DNA from: Bradyrhizobium hipponense
GTDB taxonomy: Bacteria; Pseudomonadota; Alphaproteobacteria; Rhizobiales; Xanthobacteraceae
DNA length: 64,000 nucleotides
Reading direction: 5' to 3'
Assembly: GCF_008123965.1 (NCBI RefSeq)
Contig: NZ_VSTH01000045.1
Span: 1-64,000 of the forward strand
The notes beneath the pieces were generated by a model. That model made no database searches. It was not told where the DNA came from and was given only the letters and a program-made list of their open reading frames with translations. Both the position numbers and the translations under genes were made by a program. This document shows positions 34,379-46,218 of this stretch, one piece after another (position 1 is the stretch's first letter; the number at the start of each line of letters is the position of its first letter).

Positions 34379-35305
34379 ATGAGCCTGCGCGCCGAAATGT
34401 TGCGCCTCGGCATCCGCATGTTCCTGAAACGGCACGGTCAGCCATTCGATGTCGGGACGTGGCGGGCAAACATGCATCGCATGGAGCGATGGGTGCCTCG
34501 TCCACCACGCAGCACCAGAACAAGCGTCGTGCAGGCCAGTCACCTCAGACTACACCGGATCGCGACCCCGACATCGCGGCCCGGGCGCAACGTGCTATAT
34601 CTTCACGGCGGCGCCTATATTTCGGGCGCGCCGATCTACTACCGGCATTTCACCTGGCGCATTGCCGATGTGACCAGGTCGACGGTCTGGGCGCTCGAAT
34701 ATCGCCTCGCCCCCGAACATCCATTTCCGGCCGCACTGGACGATGCCGTGGCGGGTTTTCTCTGGCTCGCCAGCGAGGCGGGCGATCCAAGCCAACTGTT
34801 CGTGATGGGTGATTCGGCCGGTGGAGGATTGGCCCTGTGCCTTCTCATGAGGCTGCGTGACGAACGCAAGCTGCTTCCTGCCGCCGCGGTTGCCATGTCG
34901 CCCTGGACCGATCTGGCGCTCACCGCGCCCTCGTTGACAGAGAATGCCGCGTCAGATCCGATGTTGAACGTGCACGATATTCCGGAATTCGTGCGCTGTT
35001 ATCTGGCAGGCGCCGACCCGTATAGCCCCCATGCATCGCCGCTCTATGGCGAGGCGTCCGGACTTCCGCCGGTGCTGATCCATGTCGGAAGCGACGAGAT
35101 CCTGCGGGATGACGCGGTCCGCATGGCCGACAAGCTGAAAGAGAGTAATCCGCGGAGCCGGCTGGAGGTCTGGCCGCGCATGCCGCACGTTTTCCAGCTC
35201 TTCGTCCCGGTGCTACCGGAAGCCCATGCAGCCATCGCGCAGATCGGAAAATTCATCTCCAACCTGCCTTGCGATCCAATTTTGCTGACTTCCCGGCCTA
35301 CCTAG
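34379..35305 (+). CDS. HSL-family alpha/beta hydrolase (esterase)
   Basis: A 308-residue enzyme of the hormone-sensitive-lipase family. The oxyanion motif HGGAY (76-80), nucleophile S146 in GDSAGGG, D239 in HVGSDE and H270 in MPHVFQ form a complete triad. No signal peptide is seen, so it is cytosolic. It closes the acyltransferase/ABC operon, which suggests it acts on the same acylated product, perhaps for turnover or de-esterification (inference). Its last four bases overlap the end of the convergent gyrA. Confidence 0.88.
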   Translation: MSLRAEMLRLGIRMFLKRHGQPFDVGTWRANMHRMERWVPRPPRSTRTSVVQASHLRLHRIATPTSRPGRNVLYLHGGAYISGAPIYYRHFTWRIADVTRSTVWALEYRLAPEHPFPAALDDAVAGFLWLASEAGDPSQLFVMGDSAGGGLALCLLMRLRDERKLLPAAAVAMSPWTDLALTAPSLTENAASDPMLNVHDIPEFVRCYLAGADPYSPHASPLYGEASGLPPVLIHVGSDEILRDDAVRMADKLKESNPRSRLEVWPRMPHVFQLFVPVLPEAHAAIAQIGKFISNLPCDPILLTSRPT

Positions 35306-38046
35306 GCCCCGCTGCCGTTCCCATTCTCCCCGTTCCCGCTCTCCGCCTCTTCCGTAATGTGTTCGACCGAGACGACGTGCTCGTCCTCGGCGGTGTTGAA
35401 CACGATCACGCCTTGCGTCGAGCGGCCGGCGATACGGATACCTTCGACCGGGCAGCGGATCAGCTGGCCCTTGTCGGTGACCAGCATGATCTGGTCGGCG
35501 TCCTCGACCGGGAACGAGGCTACGAGGTTGCCGTTGCGGTTGTTGACGTTCATGGCGACGATGCCTTTGCCGCCGCGGCCCGTGGTTCGGTACTCGTAGG
35601 ACGAGGTCCGCTTGCCGAAGCCGTTGACGGAGACGGTCAACACGACCTGCTCCTGCGCCGACATCTCGATATAGCGTTCCTGCGCGAGCTGGAAGCTGCC
35701 CGAGGTCTCCTCGGCCTCGACATCCACTGCTGTCTCCTCCGCCGCCGCTTCGCCGGCCACGGCGCGGCGCATCTTCAGGTAGGCCGAGCGTTCGTCCGAA
35801 GTGGTCTCGACATGGCGCAAAATCGCCAGCGAAATCACCTTGTCGCCCTCAGCCAGCGCGATGCCGCGCACGCCCATCGAGGTGCGCCCGGTGAACACGC
35901 GCACGTCGGTGACGGGGAAGCGGATGCACTGGCCGCCGGCGCCGGTGAGCAGCACGTCGTCGTGCTCGGTGCAGATCTGCACGTCGACGATCGCTTCATT
36001 GTCGTCGAGCTTCATGGCGATGATGCCGGAGCGGCGGACGTCGACGAAGTCGGACAGCTTGTTGCGGCGGACATTGCCGCCGGTGGTCGCGAACATCACG
36101 TCGAGGTTGCCCCAGGTCGATTCATCCTCCGGCAGCGGCATGATGGTGGTGATGCGCTCGCCCTGCTCCAGCGGCAGGATGTTGATCAGCGCCTTGCCGC
36201 GTGCGTTCGGCGCGGCCATCGGCAGACGCCAGACCTTCTCCTTGTAGACCTGCCCGCGCGAGGAGAAGAACAGCACCGGCGTATGCGTGGAGGCCACGAA
36301 CAGCCGGCTGACAAAATCCTCGTCGCGGGTCTGCATGCCGGCGCGGCCCTTGCCGCCGCGGCGCTGCGCCCGATAGGCCGAAAGCGGCACGCGCTTGACA
36401 TAGCCGGCGTGCGACACGGTGACCACCATGTCCTCGCGCTGGATCAGGTCCTCGTCCTCGACCTCGCCCTCCTGCTCGATGATCACGGTCCGGCGCGGGG
36501 TCGCGAACTCGGCCTTCACCTCGGCAAGCTCGGTCTTGACGATATCAAGCACGCGAGCGCGTGAGCGCAGGATGTCGAGATAATCGGCAATTTCGCCGGC
36601 GAGCGTGTCGAGCTCTTCGCGGATCTCGTCGCGGCCGAGTGCTGTGAGGCGCTGCAGGCGCAGATCGAGAATAGCCCTGGCCTGCTCCATCGACAGCCGG
36701 ATCGTGCCGTCCTCGCTGATGCGGTGGCGCGGGTCATCGATCAGGGTCAGCATGTCCTCGACGTCCCGGGCCGGCCAGTCGCGCGACATCAGGGTGTCGC
36801 GTGCTGTGGTCGGGTCCGGTGAGGTGCGGATGACGCGAATCATTTCGTCGATATTGGCGACAGCTATCGCCAGGCCGACCAGGATATGCGCGCGGTCGCG
36901 CGCCTTGCCCAGTAGGAACTTGGTCCGCCGCGTGACGACCCGCTCACGGAAGTCAACGAAGATGGCGAGCAGGTCTTTCAGATTCATGATCCGCGGCCGA
37001 CCGCTGTCGAGCGCAACCATATTGACGCCGAAGCTCGTTTGCAGCGGCGTGAATCTGTAGAGCTGGTTCAGCACCACGTCGGGCACAGCGTCGCGTTTCA
37101 GCTCGATGACGACGCGGAAGCCGTCGCGGTCGGATTCATCGCGCAGATCGGCGATGCCCTCGATCTTCTTCTCCTTGACCAGCTCGGCGATGCGCTCGAC
37201 CATCGTCGCCTTGTTCACCTGATACGGAATTTCGGTGACGATGAGCGCCTCACGCTCCTTGCGAATGGTATCGATCGTGACCTTGCCGCGCATCATCACC
37301 GAGCCGCGGCCGAGGTGATAACCGGCGCGGATGCCGGCGCGTCCGAGAATGACGCCGCCAGTTGGAAAATCCGGTCCGGGAACGATGTTGATCAGCTCGT
37401 CAATGGTGAGCGCGGGATTGTCGATCAGCGCCACGCAGGCATCGATGACCTCGCCGAGATTGTGCGGCGGAATGTTCGTGGCCATTCCGACTGCGATGCC
37501 GCCCGCGCCGTTGACCAGAAGGTTCGGGAACTTGGCCGGAAGAACCGACGGCTCGGTCTCGTTGTTATCGTAGTTCGGCTGGAAATCGACGGTGTCCTTG
37601 TCGATATCTGCCAGCAGAGCCAGCGCAGACCGGGTGAGACGCGCTTCGGTGTAACGATACGCGGCAGGCGGATCGCCATCGACCGAGCCGAAATTGCCCT
37701 GGCCGTCGATCAGCGGCACGCGCATCGAGAAGTCCTGCGCCATGCGGACCATCGCGTCGTAGATCGACTGGTCGCCGTGCGGGTGATACTTACCGATGAC
37801 GTCGCCGACCACGCGGGCGGACTTGACGTACTTCTTATCCGGCGTGTGCCCCTGCTCGTGCATCGAGTACAGGATGCGGCGGTGCACCGGCTTCAGTCCG
37901 TCGCGGGCATCGGGCAGCGCACGCGCCACGATCACGCTCATGGCGTAATCGAGGTAGGACTTTTTCATCTCCTCGAAGATGGAGACGGGGCGAATGTCCG
38001 AGGGTTGCGCCGGCTGGTCGCCGGGCTTCTTGTCGTCGTCAGCCAA
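35302..38046 (-). CDS. gyrA: DNA gyrase subunit A
   Basis: A 914-residue type IIA topoisomerase subunit that cuts and rejoins DNA during ATP-dependent negative supercoiling with GyrB. The catalytic Tyr sits in [10 protein letters not shown], and the C-terminal beta-pinwheel has the GyrA box QRRGGKG (also TGRGGKG). In the quinolone-resistance region [15 protein letters not shown], the residue equivalent to E. coli Ser83 is Gln93, while the acidic Asp87 equivalent (D97) is kept. An acidic insert (about 765-790) separates pinwheel blades. Monocistronic, converging with the esterase gene. Confidence 0.97.
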   Translation of the reverse strand: MADDDKKPGDQPAQPSDIRPVSIFEEMKKSYLDYAMSVIVARALPDARDGLKPVHRRILYSMHEQGHTPDKKYVKSARVVGDVIGKYHPHGDQSIYDAMVRMAQDFSMRVPLIDGQGNFGSVDGDPPAAYRYTEARLTRSALALLADIDKDTVDFQPNYDNNETEPSVLPAKFPNLLVNGAGGIAVGMATNIPPHNLGEVIDACVALIDNPALTIDELINIVPGPDFPTGGVILGRAGIRAGYHLGRGSVMMRGKVTIDTIRKEREALIVTEIPYQVNKATMVERIAELVKEKKIEGIADLRDESDRDGFRVVIELKRDAVPDVVLNQLYRFTPLQTSFGVNMVALDSGRPRIMNLKDLLAIFVDFRERVVTRRTKFLLGKARDRAHILVGLAIAVANIDEMIRVIRTSPDPTTARDTLMSRDWPARDVEDMLTLIDDPRHRISEDGTIRLSMEQARAILDLRLQRLTALGRDEIREELDTLAGEIADYLDILRSRARVLDIVKTELAEVKAEFATPRRTVIIEQEGEVEDEDLIQREDMVVTVSHAGYVKRVPLSAYRAQRRGGKGRAGMQTRDEDFVSRLFVASTHTPVLFFSSRGQVYKEKVWRLPMAAPNARGKALINILPLEQGERITTIMPLPEDESTWGNLDVMFATTGGNVRRNKLSDFVDVRRSGIIAMKLDDNEAIVDVQICTEHDDVLLTGAGGQCIRFPVTDVRVFTGRTSMGVRGIALAEGDKVISLAILRHVETTSDERSAYLKMRRAVAGEAAAEETAVDVEAEETSGSFQLAQERYIEMSAQEQVVLTVSVNGFGKRTSSYEYRTTGRGGKGIVAMNVNNRNGNLVASFPVEDADQIMLVTDKGQLIRCPVEGIRIAGRSTQGVIVFNTAEDEHVVSVEHITEEAESGNGENGNGSGA

Positions 38047-38505
38047 AGGGGAATCCGGTGAGTATTTATCTGGGAATCATATAGCGCATCGAAGCCCTCA
38101 TAACCACCCTTGCGAAGTTCAGGGAAGCGCTTTTTCCGACTGTTTTTCCAGAGACTTACGCGCTCCCCGCCACGGCGTTCAGCGGGCTGGAACGGATTGT
38201 CCGGAGCCGCCCGGCAGACCCTGAAAATCACGCCGTGCATGATGCGCCGTGGCCCCGGCGCGGACAGACCCGCCACTACCAAAACGCGAGCAAGATCGTG
38301 ATCCGGTAATGGTCGCGCTCGCGCCGCGGATGGGGCTGTGGCGAATGGCGCTGTGGCCCAGCGGCCTCAGGCCGTGGGCGCAAGCCTCGTCCAGCGTCAA
38401 ACTGAGGCAAGGGATGAGGCTAGCCCGAGAACCACACCCTCACCCGCGAATTGGTGCGAACTCCTGTCGTTCTGCGCGCGGCAGCCGGAGGAGGAATGCT
38501 GCGCC
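38047..38505. other. Intergenic region between gyrA and ssb
   Basis: About 460 bases carrying the gyrA promoter region and the 3' flank of ssb. I see no credible gene, tRNA, repeat-family element or strong terminator. The open frames here are shadows with high-Arg/Pro composition. Confidence 0.4.
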
Positions 38506-39000
38506 TCAGAACGGGATATCGTCGTCCATGTCGCTGTTGCGGCCACCTCCAGCGGCGGCCACCGGGCGGCGCGGCGCGCTGCTGACGGGACCAGAGGAGC
38601 CGAAATCGCCGCCCGGCTCATCGCCAAAGCTGCCGCCTCCGCCACCGCTGCGACCGTCGAGCATCGTGAGGGTCGAGTTGAAGCCCTGAAGCACCACCTC
38701 GGTCGAGTACTTCTCCACACCGCTCTGGTCGGTCCATTTGCGGGTCTGAAGCGCGCCCTCGACGTAAATCTTGGCGCCCTTCTTCAGGTACTGTTCGGCA
38801 ACCTTGCACAGACCTTCATTGAAGATCACGACACGGTGCCACTCAGTCTTTTCCTTGCGCTCGCCGGTCGCCTTGTCGCGCCAGGTCTCCGAGGTCGCAA
38901 CGCTCAAATTCGCAATCGGCCGCCCGTCCTGAGTGCGCCGGATCTCCGGATCCTTGCCGAGGTTACCGACCAGAATGACCTTGTTGACGCTTCCCGCCAT
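38506..39000 (-). CDS. ssb: Single-stranded DNA-binding protein
   Basis: A 164-residue SSB: an N-terminal OB fold (residues 1-112, starting [20 protein letters not shown]), a Gly/Ser-rich linker and the acidic tip MDDDIPF that recruits replication and repair partners. It coats single-stranded DNA as a tetramer. A LexA-type box (GTTC-N7-GTTC) lies about 155 bases upstream at 39156-39170, so damage induction is likely. Confidence 0.97.
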   Translation of the reverse strand: MAGSVNKVILVGNLGKDPEIRRTQDGRPIANLSVATSETWRDKATGERKEKTEWHRVVIFNEGLCKVAEQYLKKGAKIYVEGALQTRKWTDQSGVEKYSTEVVLQGFNSTLTMLDGRSGGGGGSFGDEPGGDFGSSGPVSSAPRRPVAAAGGGRNSDMDDDIPF

Positions 39001-39155
39001 CGCCGCTCTCCACTCCGAATGCCACTGAATTCAAAAGGCCGGGCCGCGCGCCCGCGCTCCGCCGCCACCCTGTCGGGGACCCTATACGCTTCGCAGGGGC
39101 CGATCAGCCCGTATCCCCTCAGGTTATCCCCACATATAGCACGGATCTGAATTCT

Positions 39156-39170
39156 GTTCCAGATTTGTTC
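39156..39170. promoter_or_regulatory. SOS (LexA) box upstream of ssb
   Basis: GTTCCAGATTTGTTC fits the alphaproteobacterial LexA consensus GTTC-N7-GTTC exactly. It lies in the 448-base region between ssb (starting at 39000, minus strand) and the OMP gene at 39449; I see no gene in that region. ssb is the likelier target because it is a known SOS gene in relatives. Confidence 0.7.
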
Positions 39171-39448
39171 TTCGGAGGCTGATGCACGAATCCAGGACAC
39201 CAGGGCTTGCTCCGTGACCGAAAAATTCGCGGCGCCGGATGGAACTTATTTGGGTTCCCGCAAACGAGTAAAAACAACTTAACATTCATCGTGTTAGAGG
39301 TGTCTCGAATGCTCGCGACTGTTGCATTTCGGAAACGGACTCTGCCACTCGATTGGGCTAGCCTTGCCTCGCAGTTAATTCATGGGCGTTGCGCCTGATC
39401 CGCCGCTTCGAGGGTCTCGAGAAGCGGACGACAATGGGGAGACTTGCA

Positions 39449-40210
39449 ATGAACAAGATTTTACTTGGTGCAATCGGTGCGGTGGCGTTGGGGCTGTCGG
39501 CTCCCGCAAGCGCGGCGGATCTCGCCGCGCGTCCCTACACCAAGGCTCCGGCGCCGATGGTCGCCACCATCTATGACTGGAGCGGCTTCTACATCGGCAT
39601 TAACGGCGGTGGCGGCTCGAGCCGCAACTGCTGGGACTTCGTGACTCCGGTAACCGGCGTTCTCGTGACCGATGGCTGCCATGACGCGACCGGCGGCACA
39701 GTGGGTGGCCAGATCGGGTACCGCTGGCAGTCCGCGAATTGGGTGTTCGGTGTCGAAGGCCAAGGCAACTGGGCGGACTTCCGCGGAGACAACATCAGCC
39801 CGACTCTAGCGGTTCAGCAGGATCGTACGCGAATCGATGCTTTCGGCCTGATAACCGGCCAGGTTGGCTATGCCTGGAACAATGTGTTGCTCTACGTGAA
39901 GGGCGGCGCTGCGGTGGTTAACGACAAATATGACCTTCTCGTCGCACCAGGGTTCGTAGGTGCCGGTACGGTGTTCGGCTCGACTCGCGAAACCCGCTGG
40001 GGCGGCACCGTCGGTGCGGGCCTCGAGTTCGGCTTCGCTCCGAACTGGTCTGTAGGCTTCGAGTACGATCACATTTTCCTCGGCAATCGTAACGTCGACT
40101 TCACGTTTGGCGGTGCGTTCGTTCAGACCGAGCGCATCCGTCAGGACGTCGACATGGGCCTCATCCGCGTCAACTATCGCTGGGGCGGTCCGGTGATCGC
40201 GAAGTACTGA
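39449..40210 (+). CDS. Outer membrane beta-barrel protein (Omp25/RopB type)
   Basis: A 253-residue protein with a signal peptide (NKILLGAIGAVALGLSAPASA), the mature start ADLAARPYTKAPAP, and an eight-stranded barrel-like domain beginning YDWSGFYIGINGGGG and ending VNYRWGGPVIAKY with a terminal aromatic residue, the usual barrel-assembly signal. GGGGAGA-type Shine-Dalgarno (GGGGAGA) lies before the ATG at 39449. It is followed by a terminator and then by a clear paralogue at 40441. Function beyond outer membrane structure is unknown. Confidence 0.88.
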   Translation: MNKILLGAIGAVALGLSAPASAADLAARPYTKAPAPMVATIYDWSGFYIGINGGGGSSRNCWDFVTPVTGVLVTDGCHDATGGTVGGQIGYRWQSANWVFGVEGQGNWADFRGDNISPTLAVQQDRTRIDAFGLITGQVGYAWNNVLLYVKGGAAVVNDKYDLLVAPGFVGAGTVFGSTRETRWGGTVGAGLEFGFAPNWSVGFEYDHIFLGNRNVDFTFGGAFVQTERIRQDVDMGLIRVNYRWGGPVIAKY

Positions 40211-40235
40211 GATCCCTCCTATACTGCTCACGATC

Positions 40236-40263
40236 AAAAGGCCGGCCTCGCGCCGGCCTTTTT
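40236..40263 (+). terminator. Intrinsic terminator after the first OMP gene
   Basis: AAAAGGCCGGC pairs with GCCGGCC across CTCGC and runs into TTTTT. Confidence 0.9.
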
Positions 40264-40440
40264 GCTGCACAGGCGGCGCGAATAGGGCAGCCAGCACCAC
40301 CTTTCAGCATACTGTGGCTTTTCGGGTACACAACTTGCGGCTTCAATGATGTATGCACGACATCAGTTGGACCACAGCGTCCGATGTCTTTCCGCTCGCG
40401 GAAGGCAACAACAGAAACTGGGACTGGGATTAAGTTGAAA

Positions 40441-41130
40441 ATGGAAAAGGTTTTGTTGGCTTCGGCCTGTTTGTTCGCACTCGCCGCTCCGGCTTCGGCC
40501 GCCGATCTCGCGGCTCGCCCCTACACCAAGGCTCCGGTGGCTGTGGCCTCGGTCTACAACTGGACCGGCTTCTACATCGGTATCGTCGGCGGCGGCGCTT
40601 GGGAGAACGGCTCGGGCGACCCGAAGATGAAGGGCGGCTTCGTCGGCGGCACTGCCGGCTACAACTGGCAGACCGGCAACGTCGTGTTCGGTGTCGAGGC
40701 TGATGGCGCCTGGGCTGACGTCAGCGCTTCGGCGACCGGTGCGACCGTTGTCCCCGGCTTCGGCGTTGTCACCGCCACGGCGAGCTCGAAGACCGATGCC
40801 ATGGGCACCGTGCGCGGCCGCATCGGCTACGCCGTCAATCAGGTCCTGTTCTACGGCACCGGCGGTTACGCCTGGATCGACAACAAGATCACTCTCTCTG
40901 CGCTCGGCGTCACCGCCTCGGACAGCAAGTGGCACTCCGGCTGGACCGTCGGCGCGGGCGTCGAAGCGTTCTTCGCTCCGCAGTGGTCGGTCAAGGGCGA
41001 GTACCTCTATCGCAGCCTCGGCGGCGAGACCTACTTCTCGGGCGCCCTGCCCACCGGCACGCTCAACTTCCACACCGTGCAGGTCGGCCTGAACTATCAC
41101 TTTGGGGGCCCGGTCGTCGCGAAGTACTGA
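40441..41130 (+). CDS. Outer membrane beta-barrel protein, paralogue
   Basis: A 229-residue paralogue of the preceding protein: signal peptide (EKVLLASACLFALAAPASA), mature start ADLAARPYTKAP, barrel opening YNWTGFYIGIVGGGAW and the ending VGLNYHFGGPVVAKY. The internal loops differ, so the pair probably arose by duplication and loop divergence. A TTG six bases upstream (40435) is an alternative start. It has its own leader of about 230 bases and its own terminator, so it is probably a separate transcription unit. Confidence 0.88.
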   Translation: MEKVLLASACLFALAAPASAADLAARPYTKAPVAVASVYNWTGFYIGIVGGGAWENGSGDPKMKGGFVGGTAGYNWQTGNVVFGVEADGAWADVSASATGATVVPGFGVVTATASSKTDAMGTVRGRIGYAVNQVLFYGTGGYAWIDNKITLSALGVTASDSKWHSGWTVGAGVEAFFAPQWSVKGEYLYRSLGGETYFSGALPTGTLNFHTVQVGLNYHFGGPVVAKY

Positions 41131-41157
41131 TCTTCGCTACCGACGCCATTGCGTTAC

Positions 41158-41191
41158 GAAAGGCCGGCCTTGCGCCGGCCTTTCTGTTTTT
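41158..41191 (+). terminator. Intrinsic terminator after the second OMP gene
   Basis: GAAAGGCCGGC (41158-41168) pairs with GCCGGCCTTTC (41174-41184) and is followed by TGTTTTT. The stem core is the same as in the terminator at 40236, supporting duplication of the whole unit. Confidence 0.9.
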
Positions 41192-41305
41192 GCGAGACTC
41201 GCAGCGGCGCGCCATCGCGCGGTTCCGGACGCCGCTGCTGCCAGATGCCGCCAGCGCGCCAACAATCCGTTGACGATTCGCAACTCGCACTGGAAATCCA
41301 TCTCC

Positions 41306-41320
41306 GTTCTTCCTACGTTC
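41306..41320. promoter_or_regulatory. SOS (LexA) box upstream of uvrA
   Basis: GTTCTTCCTACGTTC matches GTTC-N7-GTTC exactly, 99 bases before the uvrA start. uvrA is a classic SOS gene in alphaproteobacteria. Confidence 0.8.
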
Positions 41321-41418
41321 GCTGACATACCCATCGGCGCCGTACCCGGTTCCGGGCGAAGCGCGCCTACAGCGTTGGCGCGATCGCGCGTCTTTGGGAT
41401 TCCTTGAGGACCACCAGG

Positions 41419-44400
<2,982 letters not shown>

Positions 44401-44455
44401 ATCTCGCTGCCTCGACCTGTGTCTCGGGAGATCATGCCGTCAATGAGTGCCAGCA

Positions 44456-44779
44456 ATGCCCAGCAGAAGCTATACGCTCTTTCGCGACGCTATCCTGTCT
44501 GAGCAGCAGGTAACCTGCGTTTATGAGGGCCGCTACCGCGAACTGTGCCCGCATATCATTGGCACCAACAAGCGCGGCGAGGAAGCCGTGCTGGCTTGGC
44601 AATTTGGCGGCGAGAGCAGCGGCCGGTTACCGCAGTGGCGGTGCTTGAGCCTAGCGAGCGTGAGCCAGGCCCGCGTACGAATCGGGCCCTGGCACGAGGG
44701 CGGCTCGCACCGCACCACCCAAACCTGCGTCAGTAATGTCGATCTCGACATCAATGTTCACGTGCGCAAGCTGCGGTGA
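44456..44779 (+). CDS. Hypothetical protein, possibly WYL-like
   Basis: A protein of 107 residues with LRDAILSEQQ-like FRDAILSEQQVTCVYEGRYRE, CPHIIGTNKRGEEAVLAWQFGGES and a C-terminal THRTTQTCVSNVDLD-type ending. The strand pattern and the ..V.Y.g..R...P..ig.. spacing recall small WYL-like domains, but this is weak. A GTG at 44447 follows directly on a stop codon; the ATG at 44456 is preferred. It is separate from uvrA and convergent with the broken DUF5615 gene. Confidence 0.55.
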   Translation: MPSRSYTLFRDAILSEQQVTCVYEGRYRELCPHIIGTNKRGEEAVLAWQFGGESSGRLPQWRCLSLASVSQARVRIGPWHEGGSHRTTQTCVSNVDLDINVHVRKLR

Positions 44780-44785
44780 GTGCTC

Positions 44786-45119
44786 CTAGTTGCCGGCGAG
44801 TTCGATGACGGTCTCGCCTCGCGCAACGGCTTCGACAATTTGCGGCATGGCGCCCAGAAATTGACGGACCAGCGCGCGATTGTCGATGTTGCCGACGCGG
44901 ATCCACAGCACGATTGGCCCTGCCTATTTGCGGCGCGAAGAAGAGAGAAATCGCGGTCTTGGTCACGAGAACGGCTGAGCGAAAAACGACTTCATTCCAA
45001 ATCGCTCCGTCAGTGGCGGTCGCCATCCCGAACTCGGCGACATGAACCGAATCGAATCCGGCTCGACGCATAGCTTCCGCGAGCACGGGTGGAAGCTGAG
45101 CATCGATCAGATAAAGTAA
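44786..45119 (-). pseudogene. Frameshifted DUF5615 PIN-like toxin gene
   Basis: In three successive frames the DNA encodes the parts of a DUF5615 protein: LIDAQLPPVLAEAMRRAGF...AVLVTK (with the PIN-type Asp), then DRDFSLLRAA after a missing base near 44957, then PIVLWIRVGNIDNRALVRQF...VIELAGN* after a second shift near 44917-44926. No start codon is visible at the expected position (the frame opens with TTA directly after the DUF433 stop). Intact members pair with DUF433 proteins as toxin-antitoxin modules with an RNase-like PIN fold. This copy is inactive unless sequencing errors explain the shifts. Confidence 0.85.
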
Positions 45120-45120
45120 G

Positions 45121-45348
45121 CTATTTAGCCGCTATGATCGGGTGATCAACTTGACCGGCGGCATAGGCAAGCACAGCGTCAATATCCGCGTCTTCCAGAT
45201 ACGGATAATCCTCGAGAACGCTCTCGCGCGACTGTCCGACAGACAGAAGTCCCAGAACGTCAGCAACCGTGATCCGTAGATCGCGAATACACGGGCGTCC
45301 ATGCATACGCTGCGGGTCGACCGTAATCCTTGCCAGTAGCTCCGACAT
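45121..45348 (-). CDS. DUF433 family protein (antitoxin of a decayed module)
   Basis: A 75-residue protein with the DUF433 pattern: RITVDPQRMHGRPCIRDLRITV followed by a short helix-turn-helix (VADVLGLLSVGQSRESVLEDYP) and YLEDADIDAVLAYAAGQ. Such proteins act as antitoxins or small DNA-binding regulators next to DUF5615 PIN-like toxins. The toxin gene directly downstream is frameshifted, so this intact antitoxin survives its partner. Confidence 0.88.
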   Translation of the reverse strand: MSELLARITVDPQRMHGRPCIRDLRITVADVLGLLSVGQSRESVLEDYPYLEDADIDAVLAYAAGQVDHPIIAAK

Positions 45349-45446
45349 CTGTCACCTCTATGAACGTCAATATAGCATCTTCGATGGCATCTGTCAGCGC
45401 GCCGCGAGCGAGCACAATCAACGGTCCGCCCGGCACTTCCTCCGTC

Positions 45447-46094
45447 ATGCCCTACTCCCTTGCCATCTTCGATCTCGACGGTACGCTGGCCGACAGCTTT
45501 CCATGGTTCCTGCGCACCATCAATGATGTCGCCGATCGCTTCGGCTTTCGCCGCATCGCCGATGAGGATGTCGAGGGGCTGCGGCATGCCTCGACGCGCG
45601 AGATCCTCAGCCGGCTCAAGGTGCCGCTGTGGAAGTTGCCGGCGATCGCGCGACATGCGCGGCGGCTGAAGGCGGAAGCTGCCGCGGAGATTTCGCTGTT
45701 CGCAGGCGTCGAGACGATGTTGAAAACGCTGGCCGCGAACGGCGTGCAGCTCGCGCTGGTGACGTCGGACAGCGAGGCCAATGCGCGCGAGAAGCTCGGC
45801 GAGGCCGCAGCTCTGTTCGCGCATTTCGATTGCGCCGCCTCGCTGTTCGGCAAGGCCGCGAAATTCCGCCGCGTCATCCGGCGTGCCGGCGTCGATCCTG
45901 CCTACGTGATCTCGATCGGCGACGAGGTCCGCGACATCGAGGCGGCGCGGGCCGTCGGGATTGCCTGCGCTGCGGTGTGCTGGGGCTATGCGGCGCCGGC
46001 GGCACTGCGGGCGCGCGGGCCGGACCACATGTTTGAGCGGATGGATGAGATTGCGGACGCGTTGCGCCGAAATCGTAGGGCTAGCGAAGCGTAA
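45447..46094 (+). CDS. HAD-superfamily hydrolase
   Basis: A 215-residue phosphatase of the HAD type. Motif I is FDLDGTLAD (nucleophile Asp near residue 9), motif II VTSDS, a Lys in SLFGKAAKF and motif IV SIGDEVRDIEAA. An alpha-helical cap lies between motifs I and II, as in phosphoglycolate phosphatase. The substrate is not identifiable. The ATG at 45447 begins directly before motif I. The last five codons and the stop lie within a family B repeat, so the C-terminus may have been altered by that element. Confidence 0.88.
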   Translation: MPYSLAIFDLDGTLADSFPWFLRTINDVADRFGFRRIADEDVEGLRHASTREILSRLKVPLWKLPAIARHARRLKAEAAAEISLFAGVETMLKTLAANGVQLALVTSDSEANAREKLGEAAALFAHFDCAASLFGKAAKFRRVIRRAGVDPAYVISIGDEVRDIEAARAVGIACAAVCWGYAAPAALRARGPDHMFERMDEIADALRRNRRASEA

Positions 46095-46203
46095 CCCACC
46101 ACTTGCGTCCCCTCGATCCGCTGCGGCGTATGGCGTGGTGGGTTACGCCTTCCGCCTCGAATCGTTGAAGCAACGCGCGTTTAGCCCGGCTAACCCACCC
46201 TAC
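46075..46203. repeat. Intergenic palindromic repeat, family B copy 2
   Basis: GTAGGG at 46075 and AACCCACCCTAC ending at 46203 are the outer arms; inner arms are GCGTAACCCACCAC and GTGGTGGGTTACGC. It is related to the element at 25170-25255 and overlaps the 3' end of the HAD gene. Confidence 0.75.
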
Positions 46204-46218
46204 GCAACCGCGACCTCC

